DNA of 64,000 nucleotides, taken from NCBI RefSeq assembly GCF_003473485.1, contig NC_053042.1:8207501-8271500 (forward strand), read 5' to 3'. The stretch comes from Medicago truncatula. Lineage: Eukaryota > Streptophyta > Magnoliopsida > Fabales > Fabaceae. The first letter of the stretch is position 1. Each line of letters begins with the position of its first letter. The translations under genes and the position numbers were made by a program. Positions 20,030-32,072 of the stretch are shown here, one piece after another. The notes under the pieces were generated by a model, which was not told the origin of the DNA, searched no databases, and saw nothing but the letters and a program-made list of their open reading frames with translations.

Positions 20030-22500
20030 ATTGTTTCACATAAGCTATCTCAGCGTGTCAAAGTTGTCTTTTTGGTACGCCAGAACTTTTTCCTGTATTA
20101 ATAAATATTTGGGATTTAAGAGGAAAAAAATTCCAAAAACGCGCACTGCAAAAAATACAATAACAAAGTAAGTATGCCTGTTAACACATTATTCTCAACA
20201 AGCAGTTTAATGTCATTTAAAGAAAGTATTGAGGAAATTTACTTCACACAGTTTTGTAACATAAAATCAAGTTCCAAATTACAGTAACAGTAAGCAAAGT
20301 ATCATTTAAAGAATATATGCACCAAAACTTGCAGTCACACTCTGCTTTTTGCAAAAGATGAACAACAGATAACATTGTTGATAGTCTTTAGACACTGGAA
20401 ATAGCTAGACAGTAGTGAATAATAAAGGATAAACCACAACTACAGCTATGGCTCATAGAACATCTTTGGAACAAAAAATTCAAAGTGAAGGATTATGGCC
20501 ACAAAACAAGATAAAAGAAGAGCATTCCAGTGTCCAGAACCAGCATATTATTCCTATCATATAACATGTCTAAAATATCAAACAAATCCTTGCCCCTGGA
20601 ACCTAGTCCATAAGCCTACGGCCAACGCCTTCCTTTGTTTTGAAGCGCCTTTCTTTGTTTTGAAGCGGTGGAAAAAGGGGATATTTATTGAAAAAAATTG
20701 TCAACTATAAATATTTGCAGATTCAGTAATGCAAATCAGCTACTCTAGCTCATTAGATAAATATAATTTTCTGTCAGTCTTGTTTTAAATGGTAATGGTT
20801 ACGGTACCAACTGCATTTGGCTGCAACCTATCATATCGTAAATTAGTCACAACTTATATTGAGAAAATCAAGTTCTCTTAAGATGTCAGAAAGAAAATGT
20901 AAGAACTGTTATATGTCTGATGTGATAAATATAAGAGTTCTCAAGATCCTATTATTTGATGGTTTGATTAATAAAAGATTACAGCAAAATGTAGTAACTT
21001 TTGTTACTGTATGATGCAAATTTATAGTTTGGACAGTTCACAACCCTATAATTGGAAAAGAAAACGTAGGTCTGTGGTTACTCCTAATTCCAATCTATAT
21101 AATTCTAAACAAAAAAAATCGCAAAATCAGCCTTTTGCAATGACAGCAGAGAAGCATATCAAATCTATATTGACAAAACCGTAACTGAAGGAATGCCAAA
21201 TGCAGAATCTTAGTTCTAATTAGCATATATAATAATAATTGAACCCCATATGCAATTGCAGAGATTTCCCCATCATTGCAATTTCCAATAAAATCAAATG
21301 TTCAACATGGAAACACCTTTGTTTTACATTTATTTCAATTGAATATAGATTTCTACTTCCCGAGAATTCTCTGTTTTTGTAACTTCTTTGATTCAAACAG
21401 GTTTTGAATCAACATGAGTGGAATTAATGAGCACAAGTTTGGAAGACCCTAAAGTTTAGTTCATGTAAAATGTTTCATATTTGAACATGGTTTTGAATTC
21501 TCGAGGCAAACAAAGAAAAATATATTATTTTTGTAATATTCACAAAGTAACTTAATTACCGCCAAAAGAAGCGTTACGCGCCAGAACTAAACAATCTAGA
21601 ATTGTTTTCAGAATTAGTTAAACAACGACAACCAATTCAGGGAAATATTTTAAGCAGATTCAGCAATCACTCACAAACTACCTAACATCAAACAACATCG
21701 AAAAAATCAAGTAGAACGTTGATGAGTGATAAAGTTAACTAAACCTAAATAAATCTATGAACAATAATAAGATTAGCAATCACTTCAATAGCAGGTATCA
21801 AGTCACACTTAAAAAAGCAATATTAATGAAAAGTTACTAACTTTCAATTCACATCAACATTAATTCATCATTGCAAGTTTGTAACAGCCAAACCAGAATC
21901 AAAATCATAATCCCAAACATACAAAAATGTTTTTTTAACCTAATTTAATTAAACAAATAAATCATGATTAAGAACAAATTCAGAATCAAAAATAGCAAAT
22001 AAACCTAATTTCAATCCTTAATTTTGAACCAAGAGTAACACATAATAAATTCTAATGTAAAAGGGGAAAAATTGAAAAACCCTAAATTTACTAAAAAAAT
22101 CCCGAAAAGAAGAGAAAATAAATTAATTGTTGTATCGAAATGTAAAAATTAAATGAAGTTAATACGTTACGAGAAAATCTAAGATGCGTTACGAGGAGCA
22201 CGAATCATAAAAAATAAAAAATAAAACAAAAGACATGAATTAAGAATAAGTACGAGAAAAAAAAAAGTACTGTAAGAACAAAATTGAAGAATGTTCTGTT
22301 GAGTATTACCTCGGTGAAACAAATCGAAACCCTAGTTAAGCTGAATTGGACAGTCTTAGGTTTATGGAGAATTTATCTAGAATGTTCTTTTTTCGGGTTT
22401 TTGTGTTGGAATTAATTGTTGTGTGTTTTGGAAGAATGTTGAAAGAAGAAATTGAATGAATGAGAAGAAGAAAGAACGAACGTTTTTAGTTGTTATTGAA
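20030..22500 (-). promoter_or_regulatory. 5'UTR of the TFIIS-domain gene with a 2.2-kb intron
   Basis: On the minus strand a donor ACCGAG|GTAATA (exon end 22310, intron from 22309) pairs plausibly with the acceptor ATTAATACAG|GAAAAAG (exon resumes at 20092). The 2217-bp intron would lie entirely in the 5'UTR, leaving about 63 bp of leader before the ATG at 20029. Exon 1 contains aaccctag-type leader sequence near 22335. No gene is seen inside the intron. The short plus-strand frames there have no support. Confidence 0.65.
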
Positions 22501-23089
22501 ATTTGTTGATTTTGATGTTGGAAAAGAAAATACTAAGTAAGAAGTGAAGAATAATAATAATGATATTCGGATTTTATTTTTTTGATTTCTTGTTTATGTG
22601 AGTTTCCTCTTTGGTTTGTAAAGTTAGAGTTGAGTTGGGCATTAACACGTGCGACTTCATAAGTTGTTTGTTCACATTTGATGTGATGTGAGCTTGCGTG
22701 TTATTCAATGAAATTCATTTCATTTCACCCCTTTCTTCATAAACTTACATACATGTATCTATTTAGTTAGAAATTTAAACAACAAATACATATATTCTTA
22801 CTAACATAACATAGCAGCAGTGACACAATTTTAATAATAATAAAATATTTAGTTTAGTGTTTGATTTTTTATTGATGTCTATGAAAAAAATTGTTGAGAG
22901 AAGTTAACTATTTAAATAAGTCTCATACCTCCAAAGAATTTGCATTTAGATGATATTTTGGTTTGAGGTTTGATTGTTCAATTGGTTTGAACTAATAGAT
23001 AAAGAGTTGGAGATTTTGAAAGAATGAGAAAAAAAATTAATCTAATAATTAATTGATAATATTTTGCGTGGAAGTGAAGGCGAAGGTTA
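22501..23089. other. promoter side of the TFIIS-domain gene, otherwise nothing seen
   Basis: AT-rich region upstream of the presumed transcription start near 22400-22550. No coding sequence is supported. Confidence 0.35.
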
Positions 23090-23830
23090 TCAGTTTGGGA
23101 GGAGGGTAAAGTTAGGGAGTGTAATGTGATTTTAGCTACTATTGTTTTGCAGCTTAATCTTCCTAACAAGTGGCTTTGACAATTACAAGTTTTCGAAAAT
23201 TACATGTCTCAAGTGCTTACAATTACTTGATGTCATCGGACAACACTTCACCAATTGATAACAATGTCCCAATTTGGAACAAGGAGGTTTCTCTCAAAGT
23301 CATTTTATTTGCTTGATGTCTTTTGCGTAATGATTGATGTCTTCTGCGTAATCAATTACCTACAACAAACAACTTAATTAGGAAATACAACATTCAACCA
23401 AATGCTCATCTTTGTACGGGTAAGTGTGGTACAATGGAGGATGTTAATCACTTATTCCTCTTCTACGATTTTTTTGGGAAAATTTGGTACGGGGTTTCGT
23501 TACGGTTCACCCTGCTCAATTATCAAATCACTTACTTCAGTTTGGGACTTTAGACGGCTTTCTAAAGGGTATCTGCTTAGCTCTCAATCTCATTTGGCTC
23601 CATTGTGTGTGAGTGATCTGAGATGAAATAAATACTCGTGTTTTCCAACAAAAAGAGCCTTCATAACAACAATTACATGATAAAATTAAACTGCAATCTT
23701 AATGGTGGCTAAAAACAAATCGTCCAAATTTTACTTTTTCTTATCATTTGCGGTGTCTTAACCCATTATCTTGTTTGGATATTCATTTGTAATGAGGTGG
23801 TTTTTTCACCTTTTTCTTAGTTTCTTATTT
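23090..23830 (+). pseudogene. LINE ORF2 3' remnant (zf-RVT)
   Basis: The plus strand from about 23398 reads NAHLCTGKCGTMEDVNHLFL, then FYDFFGKIWYGVSLRF, the zf-RVT zinc-binding end of an L1-type LINE. Upstream pieces VPIWNKEVSLKVILFA and CLLRN match the usual preceding segment but are separated by stops. This is the opposite orientation to the remnant at 14440 and a separate, decayed copy. Confidence 0.75.
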
Positions 23831-24305
23831 TTGTGATGAAAATTGATACCTTTTTTGCTGTTTTTTTTTTTTTTTTGCATTTCTTGTTTTGAAATTTCTA
23901 GATTTTCAGTAATATATTCCATTTTAGGTTCTTAAAAAAAAAAGATGATACCTTGGTTTATAAAAAAAATACAAAAAGTATTTGAATCTTAAGCATTTTT
24001 TAGGTACAAGATTCTTAAGCATTTTGTATATTGCTGAAAAAACTTATTAAAAAAATTATCTTTAAAAAGATGGATTTAATTTATAAATGAGATTACTAAG
24101 GGATAAAATAAAATATCTTAAAAAAAAAATTATTAGTGTTCTCCATTTCCCCATTCATAACTCGGACTCATAATTTTTTGAAGGTAGGTGAAACGTTTTC
24201 TCAACTAAGATGTACTTTATTGTCGGTATGTGTTAATTTTAGATAAAATGTTTTGTGAAGTAGTATCTTAATTTGGATATTTCCTCGTGATAGGGATGTG
24301 TTTAG

Positions 24306-25023
24306 TAGGGGTGTTCAAAATCGAACCAACCCAATAGAAAAATCGCAAACCGAACCAATCACAACCGAAACCACAAAAAACCGCATTTGGTTCGGATGTA
24401 ATCATATCATTTTTTTACTCAACATATGGTTTGGTTTAGTTTGTGGTTTTCATTTTATCAACCGAACCAAACCAAACCAAACCAAACCGCAACATAATAA
24501 AAATGTTAATTAAACATATGTCACCTAGATCAATACTCATATAAACTCAATGAAATTTTTTATAAAATGACATTTTTCTCTCTCGTTAAGTTCCTTCTTT
24601 GCTTTTTATTTCAAAAACGTATTTATGTGCTACTTGAACTCTTAGATAATGATAAAATCTTAGTCTTTTCATTTCTTAAAAAATATGAATACTTTTTTTC
24701 CAGGTTTTTAACTTGGTCTATGTTGTTGGAAACATTGTAAAATGAAAATTAAATTGTAATGTTTGATGAAATTTAAAACATTACGAAAAATAGGTTGTGT
24801 TTCAGCTTTTTAACTTAACTTTAATGTTGGAAACAAAAAATAATATCGGCTAAAAAAAACAGCAATAACCGATCCAACCCAAACCGCATTTGTTTGGTTT
24901 GGTTTGGTTCAGATTTTATTTTTAAAGTCAACCGAACCGAACCAAACCGCATGCTTCTTTATCCTGCGGTTCGGATGATTTTTACCTTCAAAACTGAACT
25001 AAACCGCACCGCAAACACCCCTA
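24306..25023. mobile_element. non-autonomous hAT-type element (718 bp)
   Basis: Termini taggggtgtt and aacaccccta are perfect 10-bp inverted repeats. The flanking 8-mers gtgtttag (24298-24305) and gcgtttag (25024-25031) differ at one base, fitting the 8-bp target duplication of hAT elements. The inside holds cgaaccaaaccaaa/ggtttggttcgg repeats in both orientations. No transposase is seen. Confidence 0.8.
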
Positions 25024-25031
25024 GCGTTTAG

Positions 25032-26860
25032 TATGATGCTTAACAGATAGTCAGATACTACACAAAAATTACTAAGCTTAACAAGGGATCAAAGATCCAT
25101 TCATTTTGAAACCATTGCGAGGAAAGAATGTGAGAGAATGAAGTTATAAAGAGGATACGGTTTTGGAATTTTGAAGGGAGAAAAAAAAAAGAGAATGGTT
25201 GATTAAGGGTGTACGTTCAAAACATGAATAAAATAAGAGAGAAAAAAATATGAGGATTATTATCTCATAGCAAAATATTGAAATCTCTATGCCCGCTATG
25301 TAAATGGAATAATCTGCATCTAAAAATTCTTAATGAATTGGTTTATTTGTTTTAAATAAATGATAATAGATTTCTCCCGGCTTAGTTAGAATCTCTAGTT
25401 CAAATTCAGTTTAGTAAATGCAACAATATTAAACCTTTTAAGTGAATATTTTTACTCATCTTGCTCATTAGCAGTTTGAGGAATTGATCTTGACAATTGC
25501 GTACAAAGGATATATATGGTTCACATCAAAAACAATGTTATGAAGATCTACAAAAGATAGATGTTGATGTACAAATAGCATTTGAGTTTATTAAAAGAAG
25601 AAAATGGACCTAGACAATACATGAAAAACAAGCAAATGGGTGACTACATTTTCAAATCTTCCTACATGACCAAATCTAAAGGAATTGATAATTGCACTTC
25701 TTATTTATAATACATAATGTATAATAATATATTTCTTTTTACACAAAAAAAAAAGTGTATATATGACTATTGATTATAAACAAATAATTTTTTTCCCGAA
25801 AGAAATTATACAAAAATCTTGAAAGTGGGATTAGAGAGAGCATATATAGTTGTAGCCCAATTCACTACCATATAAAACTTCAAAATTTTATCTGGTTATA
25901 GAAGATTTTCTTTTGAGCTACAAAGTATCAACATATACAAAGTGAAAGTAAGTACAAATGGTACTATCTTTTGAACAGCATAGTATCAATATATTCAAAG
26001 TAGAAGTTGGAAATAAGTACAAATGGTTCTCTTCTTGACTCTACTCACCAAAAAGCCAATGGCTACAAAATAAAACCCAACAGAACAGTACTCAAAACAG
26101 TGGACAACAATTCTTACCTTAAGATGTTAGTGTACTATACGACCTCGTATTTGAGAAGGCACTAAATGTTTAAAAAAAAATTATAAGTTGATCAAACATC
26201 TCAAGCAAAAGCAACCCTGTTAAATAAATATTAGTATTGATCCTTAATTCAAACCAACCGCCAGTCACTAAATTTGTATTATTTCCACGAATATTTGCAA
26301 CCCATTGAGCCCTCCAATTAGTTACTTCTTGGCCCAGAACCAGATACCAAAAAGTTTCAAAATAAAAATTGGTATAACAATGTTTAATACCTCAAACTTA
26401 AGATGAGGTTTAGTATGAGAATGAGGAGTTCTTTTTTATGATGGGAAAGTTTAATATGAATCATTGATATATTGATTTTTTATTCCAACCGTTTAGATTT
26501 ATCACATGCAACTTGCTTTAATTTTTTGCTGGCACATGGTACACCAAAAGCAACGGCCCCACCTACAGATTAAACAATATTATTTCATTTTGTTTGAGTT
26601 GTTGGGCTTTAATTAATAATGTTTTTTTCACCAAAGAATTAATAATGTTTTTTTTTAACCAAAAAAGAATTAATAATCTTAAAAATATAAAATCACTGAT
26701 CATAAAAAATTCTTTATATGAAGTTATTATTCTGGATTTATTTTTGTTATGGTACCTTTTTAAATAAAATTTTGCTTACATCATTAATAAGGCACCCATT
26801 AAAATTGTAATTTTTTGTTAACCGTTAAAAAATGGTAATTTTTTTTAATTGGAACAGGGT
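25032..26860. other. intergenic, AT-rich, nothing recognised
   Basis: No open frame or repeat that I can support. Confidence 0.5.
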
Positions 26861-26864
26861 TTTA

Positions 26865-27165
26865 TTAAATGCTATATTTTTCGCCAATGATCGTTAAAAG
26901 TGTTCTGAAAATGGATTGTATCTAATTTTGTTTTTTTTTTAACTTTATCCGATAATCTAAATTTTTCGCTAATTATCGATAAGGAGTGTCCCGGAAACGG
27001 ATCATACCTAATTTTATTTTTTTAACTTTATCTGATAATTTAAATATTTCGCTAATTATCGTTAAAGAGTGTCTTGAGAACAGATTATACCTAATTTTAA
27101 CTTTTTTAACTTTATCCAATAATTTAAATTTTTCGTTAATTATCGTTAAAGAGTGTTCCAAGAAC
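26865..27165. repeat. 84-bp tandem repeat, about 3.5 copies
   Basis: The string aactttatc-(g/a)ataat begins at 26941, 27024 and 27108, a period of 83-84 bp. The sub-block cgctaattatcg-taa-gagtgt recurs with the same period from 26882. The weak Lys-rich minus-strand frame across it is a repeat artefact. Confidence 0.8.
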
Positions 27166-27273
27166 ACTCATATATTAGATGCCACAACTAATTTTCCAGT
27201 TTGTGTGTGTTTGAAACATAGGCTATGTACAACATAAGAGATATTTGTTATTATATTTTAATGGTAAAACTTA

Positions 27274-28989
27274 GACTAATACCTCAAATTCGTCCTTGAA
27301 TTTTGAAAAATCGGCCAATTTCGTCTCTGAATTTTGCGAAATATCAAATTAGTCCCTGAATGTACAAAATGTCAATCAAATCAGTCCCTCCGTTAAGTTG
27401 GTCTGTTAACGGAGGTGACGTGTCACGTTAACCTCTGACAAAGCTTACCACGTCAGATGCCACGCAAGTAGGACCAAACTGATTGATTTACACAAAATTT
27501 CGAAGGACGAAATTGATGGATTTACACAAAATTTCCAAGGACCAAATTGATGGATTTTCAGAAAATTGGCAACGGCTCTTTCCCTTCTTTGTGAGTAACG
27601 GCTCTTTCTCCACTTCCTCATTAAGGGCTATTTCTTCCCCAAATATATAAATTTGGAACCCTAATGTTATAATTATTTACATAGAGTTCAAAATTCCCAA
27701 AATTTTTTCCATGAATTGATGTAAAATTTCTTCCCCAATTCAAAAAACTTAGAACCCTAATTTTTTTGATTAAATTCGAAATTCATAAATCAAGTGGTCT
27801 GCCTTCTGGATTCAGTGTTTAGAATTGATGGGTGGTGCGCGAATGGGTCCTTGAATTATATTCATATCCATCATTTCGATCCTCAAATTAGTGAAAATAC
27901 CATCAAATTGGTCATTGAATTATCATAACAGATATCAATGTGATCCTTTGTGCATACATTTGCTAAACAAAGTAAAATGTAAAAGACAAACACTTTGATT
28001 ATAAAAAGACAAACATTTGCATTATATCATAAGTCAATATTCGATGTTAATAAGTCATTACATAGCCAAAAAGACAACAGTACATAGCCAAAAAAGCATT
28101 AATTAAACTAGTCCAAAAGCATAATTAAAACATGCATCACTCTTTTGGAAATCCTGGAGTTGGGATAAACTCCATGTATTGGAGTTGAGTAGAAGCGGAT
28201 GACCCGTAATTTGGATTTGGAACTCTAACAACATCCTCTTGTTGCACCTCAGTAGTAACATTCTCAACAACAGTTTCCACACTTGCCACATTACTTTGTA
28301 CTTGTTCTTCAGACTCAGTATCAATCCAATTCTTTGGTTTCCTAGCCACACCTTGCTTTGCACAACTTCTTGATTATATGTCCCATCCAATTCTCAATGT
28401 GGAAGATGTGGATTGACATTCGCGCACCACCCATCAATTCTAAACACTGAATCTACAAGGCAGACCACTTGATTTATGAATTTCGAATTTAATCAAAAAA
28501 ATTAGGGTTCTAAGTTTTTTGAATTGGGGAAGAAATTTTACATCAATTCATGGAAGAAATTTTGGAGATTTTGAACTCTATGTAAGGAATTATAACATTA
28601 GGGTTCCAAATTTATATATCTGGGGAAGAAATAGCCCTTAATGAGGAAGTGGAGAAAGAGCCGTTACTCACAAAGAAGGGAAAGAGCCGTTGCCAATTTT
28701 CTGAAAATCCATCAATTTGGTCCTTGGAAATTTTGTGTAAATCCATCAATTTCGTCCTTCGAAATTTTGTGTGAATCAATCAGTTTGGTCCCTGCTTGCG
28801 TGACATCTGACGTGGTAAGCTTTGTTAGAGGTTAACGTGACACGTCACCTCCGTTAACAGACCAACTTAACGGAGGGATTGATTTGATTGACATTTTGTA
28901 AATTCAGGGACTAATTTGATATTTTGTAAAATTCAGGGACGAAATTGGCCGATTTTTCAAAATTCAAGGACGAATTTGAGGTATTAGTC
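27274..28989. mobile_element. long-TIR MULE with perfect 10-bp target duplication
   Basis: The arms 27274-27845 and 28417-28989 are near-identical inverted repeats of about 572 bp, starting gactaatacctcaaattcgt. The 10-mer gtaaaactta is present on both sides (27264-27273 and 28990-28999). The 570-bp centre contains a piece of transposase coding sequence on the minus strand. This is a deletion derivative of a Mutator-like element. A transcript through it could fold into a hairpin of more than 500 bp. Confidence 0.85.
28137..28400 (-). pseudogene. C-terminal fragment of a MULE transposase
   Basis: The minus strand has a broken CCHC-like knuckle around 28350-28395, where SRSCAKQGVARKPKNW can be read after a stop, as in the GHN-x-R-(S/T)-C ending of MuDR transposases. 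It is followed by an acidic tail (DTESEEQVQSN) ending PTPGFPKE at 28137. An open frame of 70 codons reported here begins with GTG, not ATG. Lack of the catalytic domain and an in-frame stop make it non-functional. The assignment is moderate, since the knuckle is degenerate. Confidence 0.5.
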
Positions 28990-28999
28990 GTAAAACTTA

Positions 29000-29655
29000 T
29001 CTAAGGTGAGTATAACTTCACTTTAACCAAAGCAAGCTGCATAGAGTTTTTTCCTTCTCCGCGTTCATCAGCTGGCAACATAAATTTTTTCATGGCCGAT
29101 GGGATTCAAAATGACATCAACAGAACATGATTGGTCGATTGGAATATTTTCAACTGAAGAAGGAATGAAAAGGATATAAAGAAAGGGAATGGACTGACAA
29201 TGACAATGGGTATATGAATTATCGAAGAACTATTTTCGGAGAAGTGGAAAATCATACTTGTTTTCAGTTAGAAGTTGGATCGGTGACATATCTGATGGGT
29301 TTCAGCCAAGAAGATTGTAGAGGGAGAACTTTTTTGCCAGAACAACAAAATTATAGAAGTTGATGGGCGGTCGTTAGTTCAGCAAAGAAGATGATACTTC
29401 AGATGAGATTTGTTTATCATTTGTACGGATTTTGGCTGTTGGAATGAAAACAATTTAAGCAATATTAATTGTGTTCTGAAATTAATTTGTGTTATACATT
29501 AGCAAGATGGGGGATGTGTACTTGAAAAAAAAGCAAAAAAACATTAAAAACTAATTTAATTTTTATTTATTTTATTTCCGAACAAGTATTTCACCACCAC
29601 CTGTCATGGGAATGGGAGTTTTCCCATTGTGGGAAAAAACTCCCCATTCCCAGAC
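29000..29655. other. intergenic, nothing recognised
   Basis: No open frame above chance length and no recognised repeat between the long-TIR MULE and the Tourist MITE. Confidence 0.45.
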
Positions 29656-29658
29656 TAA

Positions 29659-30073
29659 GGGTCTGTTTGGTTTGGAAGAGAAGTTGGAAAGAGAAAAATA
29701 GGCAAGAGAGAGTTTGAGAAGAGAGAAAAAGATGAGAAATAGAGAAGATTTGATGTATTATTTGATATAAGAGAAAGAAGAGAGAAATAGAAGAGAAAGA
29801 AATGTTATTATTTTTAAAAAGACAAAAATATCCTTGATAAGACAACATTATAATTTATGATTAATTGAAAAATCAATGGCATATTAGACATTTTTGTCTT
29901 CTTTCCTCTTTCTTCTCACTTTTGAAGAGAAAACAAAAAGGTATGGGACCCACCATTTATTCTTCTCTCTTCTCAATTTCTCTTCTTACCAAACAAAAGA
30001 AATCTCCAACTTCTCTTCTCTTTCTCTCTTCTCTATCTCTCTCTCCTCTATTTCTCTCAAACCAAACAAAGGC
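29659..30073. mobile_element. Tourist-like MITE, 415 bp
   Basis: The left end gggtctgtttggtttg and the right end, reverse complemented, gcctttgtttggtttg are inverted repeats, continuing into matched purine (gagaag..) and pyrimidine tracts. The trinucleotide taa flanks both ends (29656-29658, 30074-30076). It is related at its termini to the MITE at 15493. Confidence 0.8.
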
Positions 30074-30076
30074 TAA

Positions 30077-30941
30077 ATGCCACCCAAACTTAATTTTTTG
30101 TCATATTTAGTTGTTACCCACTTACCCTTCTTCTTCATTCTAGAAAAGCGAAGAAACAAGCTAGTTATATGTAAAAGGATATCAAATTTTCGTGTAAATT
30201 TTTTCATTCAAATTTTATCCTTCATTTAAGCTCTTTTATTTTCAATTTAAAACCTAATGTAATTAAATGGTTTAATTTAATCCTACTATCAAATTTGATC
30301 TTATCTAAATTTAATTTTAAATCAAATCAAAACTAATTTTAATTCCAATTTGATTTAAAAATATAGTAATCTATACCTATTATATATATATATATATATA
30401 AAGAGAATGTATCAATATTTGGTGTAATTTTACAATTGTATTTTTCTTTACATAATCAAATAATTGAAGTGAATATTAATTTTAGATTTGAATCAAATCA
30501 AATTTGACCTAATATTAATTTAAACTTTAAATAAAATCTAATATAATTCTTGAACCAATCTTAACAAATCAAATATAAACTAATTTTAATTAAAAATTTA
30601 AATATAAATATAGTAGGTAAAATAAAAACAACAACATTAAAATGATAGAAATTTATCAACAATCACAAATTTAACTTTTGTCACGAATGGAGGGAGGCCA
30701 ACAATGGTCTTTATTGAGAAAAGTAATGCAAATAGACGAGAACATCAAATAAGCGTAATCACCATAGTAATATAGAAAGAAAAAAAATTCTAAAATTTAA
30801 TTTAAATCAAATTGAATTGGGTTAAATGTATTCTTAATCCCTACAATATTAAATTTATTTTGGGATAAAAATACACCTATTTTTTATAAGGACGAAAAGC
30901 ATATTCAACCCAATCAAATTTGATTTAATCCTAATTTAAAT
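30077..30941. other. AT-rich intergenic DNA with repeated 'aatcaaatcaaatttga' strings
   Basis: Variants of tcaaatttgat-taa recur near 30290, 30340, 30490, 30920 and, beyond the neighbouring gene, near 31445. A (TA)n tract lies at about 30380-30402. No gene is seen. Confidence 0.45.
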
Positions 30942-31328
30942 TTACTCTTGAGAATCACCTGATGGAGCATAAGTTGAACGTCTTGATAGGACTTCCTTAT
31001 GTGTTGGCTGCAACTTTGGACGGAGTTGAGCTCCATGCTTTCCCAAAGCCCAATCAGCAGAATCAAAATAAGCACGACCCTTTGATATTAGGGGAGGCTT
31101 CTTTGCCAATCTACCATACTTTGGCTTTGATTTTTCATTATTTATAATATCTTTGTTAAGAGAGTCCTCATTCAGTTCATGTTTCTTACCATCATCTTCC
31201 TCATGTTGAGTTAAAGGCATTGAGTTTCCATTGTTTGTATCTTCTTGATCACAAACTTTCTTAAGAGAATTATTCTCATCAAGTTCATGTTTTTTCACAT
31301 CATCCGCAACATTATTACCATCTGACAT
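30942..31328 (-). CDS. endosulfine (ENSA/ARPP19)-like protein, intronless
   Basis: 128 aa. The core KYGRLAKKPPLISKGRAYFD runs into FDSADWALGK (F88-W93), the plant form of the FDSGDY site that Greatwall-type kinases phosphorylate in animal endosulfines to inhibit PP2A-B55. This is followed by LRPKLQPT. The family role is control of a phosphatase; that this copy does so is inference. Oddities: no intron interrupts the frame, the linker between ALGK and LRPKLQP looks shorter than in typical plant members, and the N-terminal half holds a duplicated block (DDVKKHELDENNSLKK and DDGKKHELNEDSLNK). It could be a retrocopy that has stayed open. Confidence 0.75.
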   Translation of the reverse strand: MSDGNNVADDVKKHELDENNSLKKVCDQEDTNNGNSMPLTQHEEDDGKKHELNEDSLNKDIINNEKSKPKYGRLAKKPPLISKGRAYFDSADWALGKHGAQLRPKLQPTHKEVLSRRSTYAPSGDSQE

Positions 31329-32072
31329 TAGGCGATCTTAGGTTGAATGAAACAAGAAAATAAATCTGATTGCTATGTGAGTGAGTATTCTATTTCTAGT
31401 TCTCTCTATATATAAAGGGAAAATAAGTTTTGATGTAAATTTTAATCAAATCAAATTTGATCTAATACTAATTTAAAGCAAATCTAGTGTGTGTGTGTGT
31501 ATGTATATATATATATTGATCAATAAATTATGTCAAAAAATATATTAATCAATAATATCTCTTCTAATATTTTTTCAATGGTTATTGTTTTTTAGTTTAT
31601 TAATAAAAAAAAGATATTTTGATAAAAAGTACCACACGTGGAAAATAAAAAGCATGTCATTGTTTATTTCATATTTTGATGGTATATTCAAATAATTTTT
31701 GCATATATCTTTAAAAAAAATCCATATATTTTCAAGTTCACTATATATTTATGTCCATCAATATATTTCTTCTAATGATAAAAGTTGATTAATTTATATT
31801 CCCGTCAATATTTCTATGTACAATTTTTTTTTTGTAGGTTTTAGAACCTAGAAAAGTTATTAATATATTAGTTTTTTGTTAAAATAAAAATCAATATATT
31901 CCCTGACCGAAAATAAAATATATCAATCTTTTCAACAAAAAGATGTAAAATATAAATAGAAAAGTGAAGAACAAAACCTAGGTATAGGAACTATATATAT
32001 ATATATATATATCAGCATAGCAAGGTAACATAACAAAGCGTGGTGGCTGCAATCATATTATTATCTTTTGCA
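31329..32072. other. intergenic, AT-rich, with (TG/TA)n tracts
   Basis: gtgtgtgtgtgtatgtatat lies near 31490-31515 and a (TA)n tract near 31990-32010. No gene is seen. The part next to 31329 is the 5' side of the endosulfine-like gene. Confidence 0.45.

Noticed and set aside
28137-28349. 70-codon frame as an independent gene
   Set aside because: It starts at GTG and is the tail of a broken MULE transposase.
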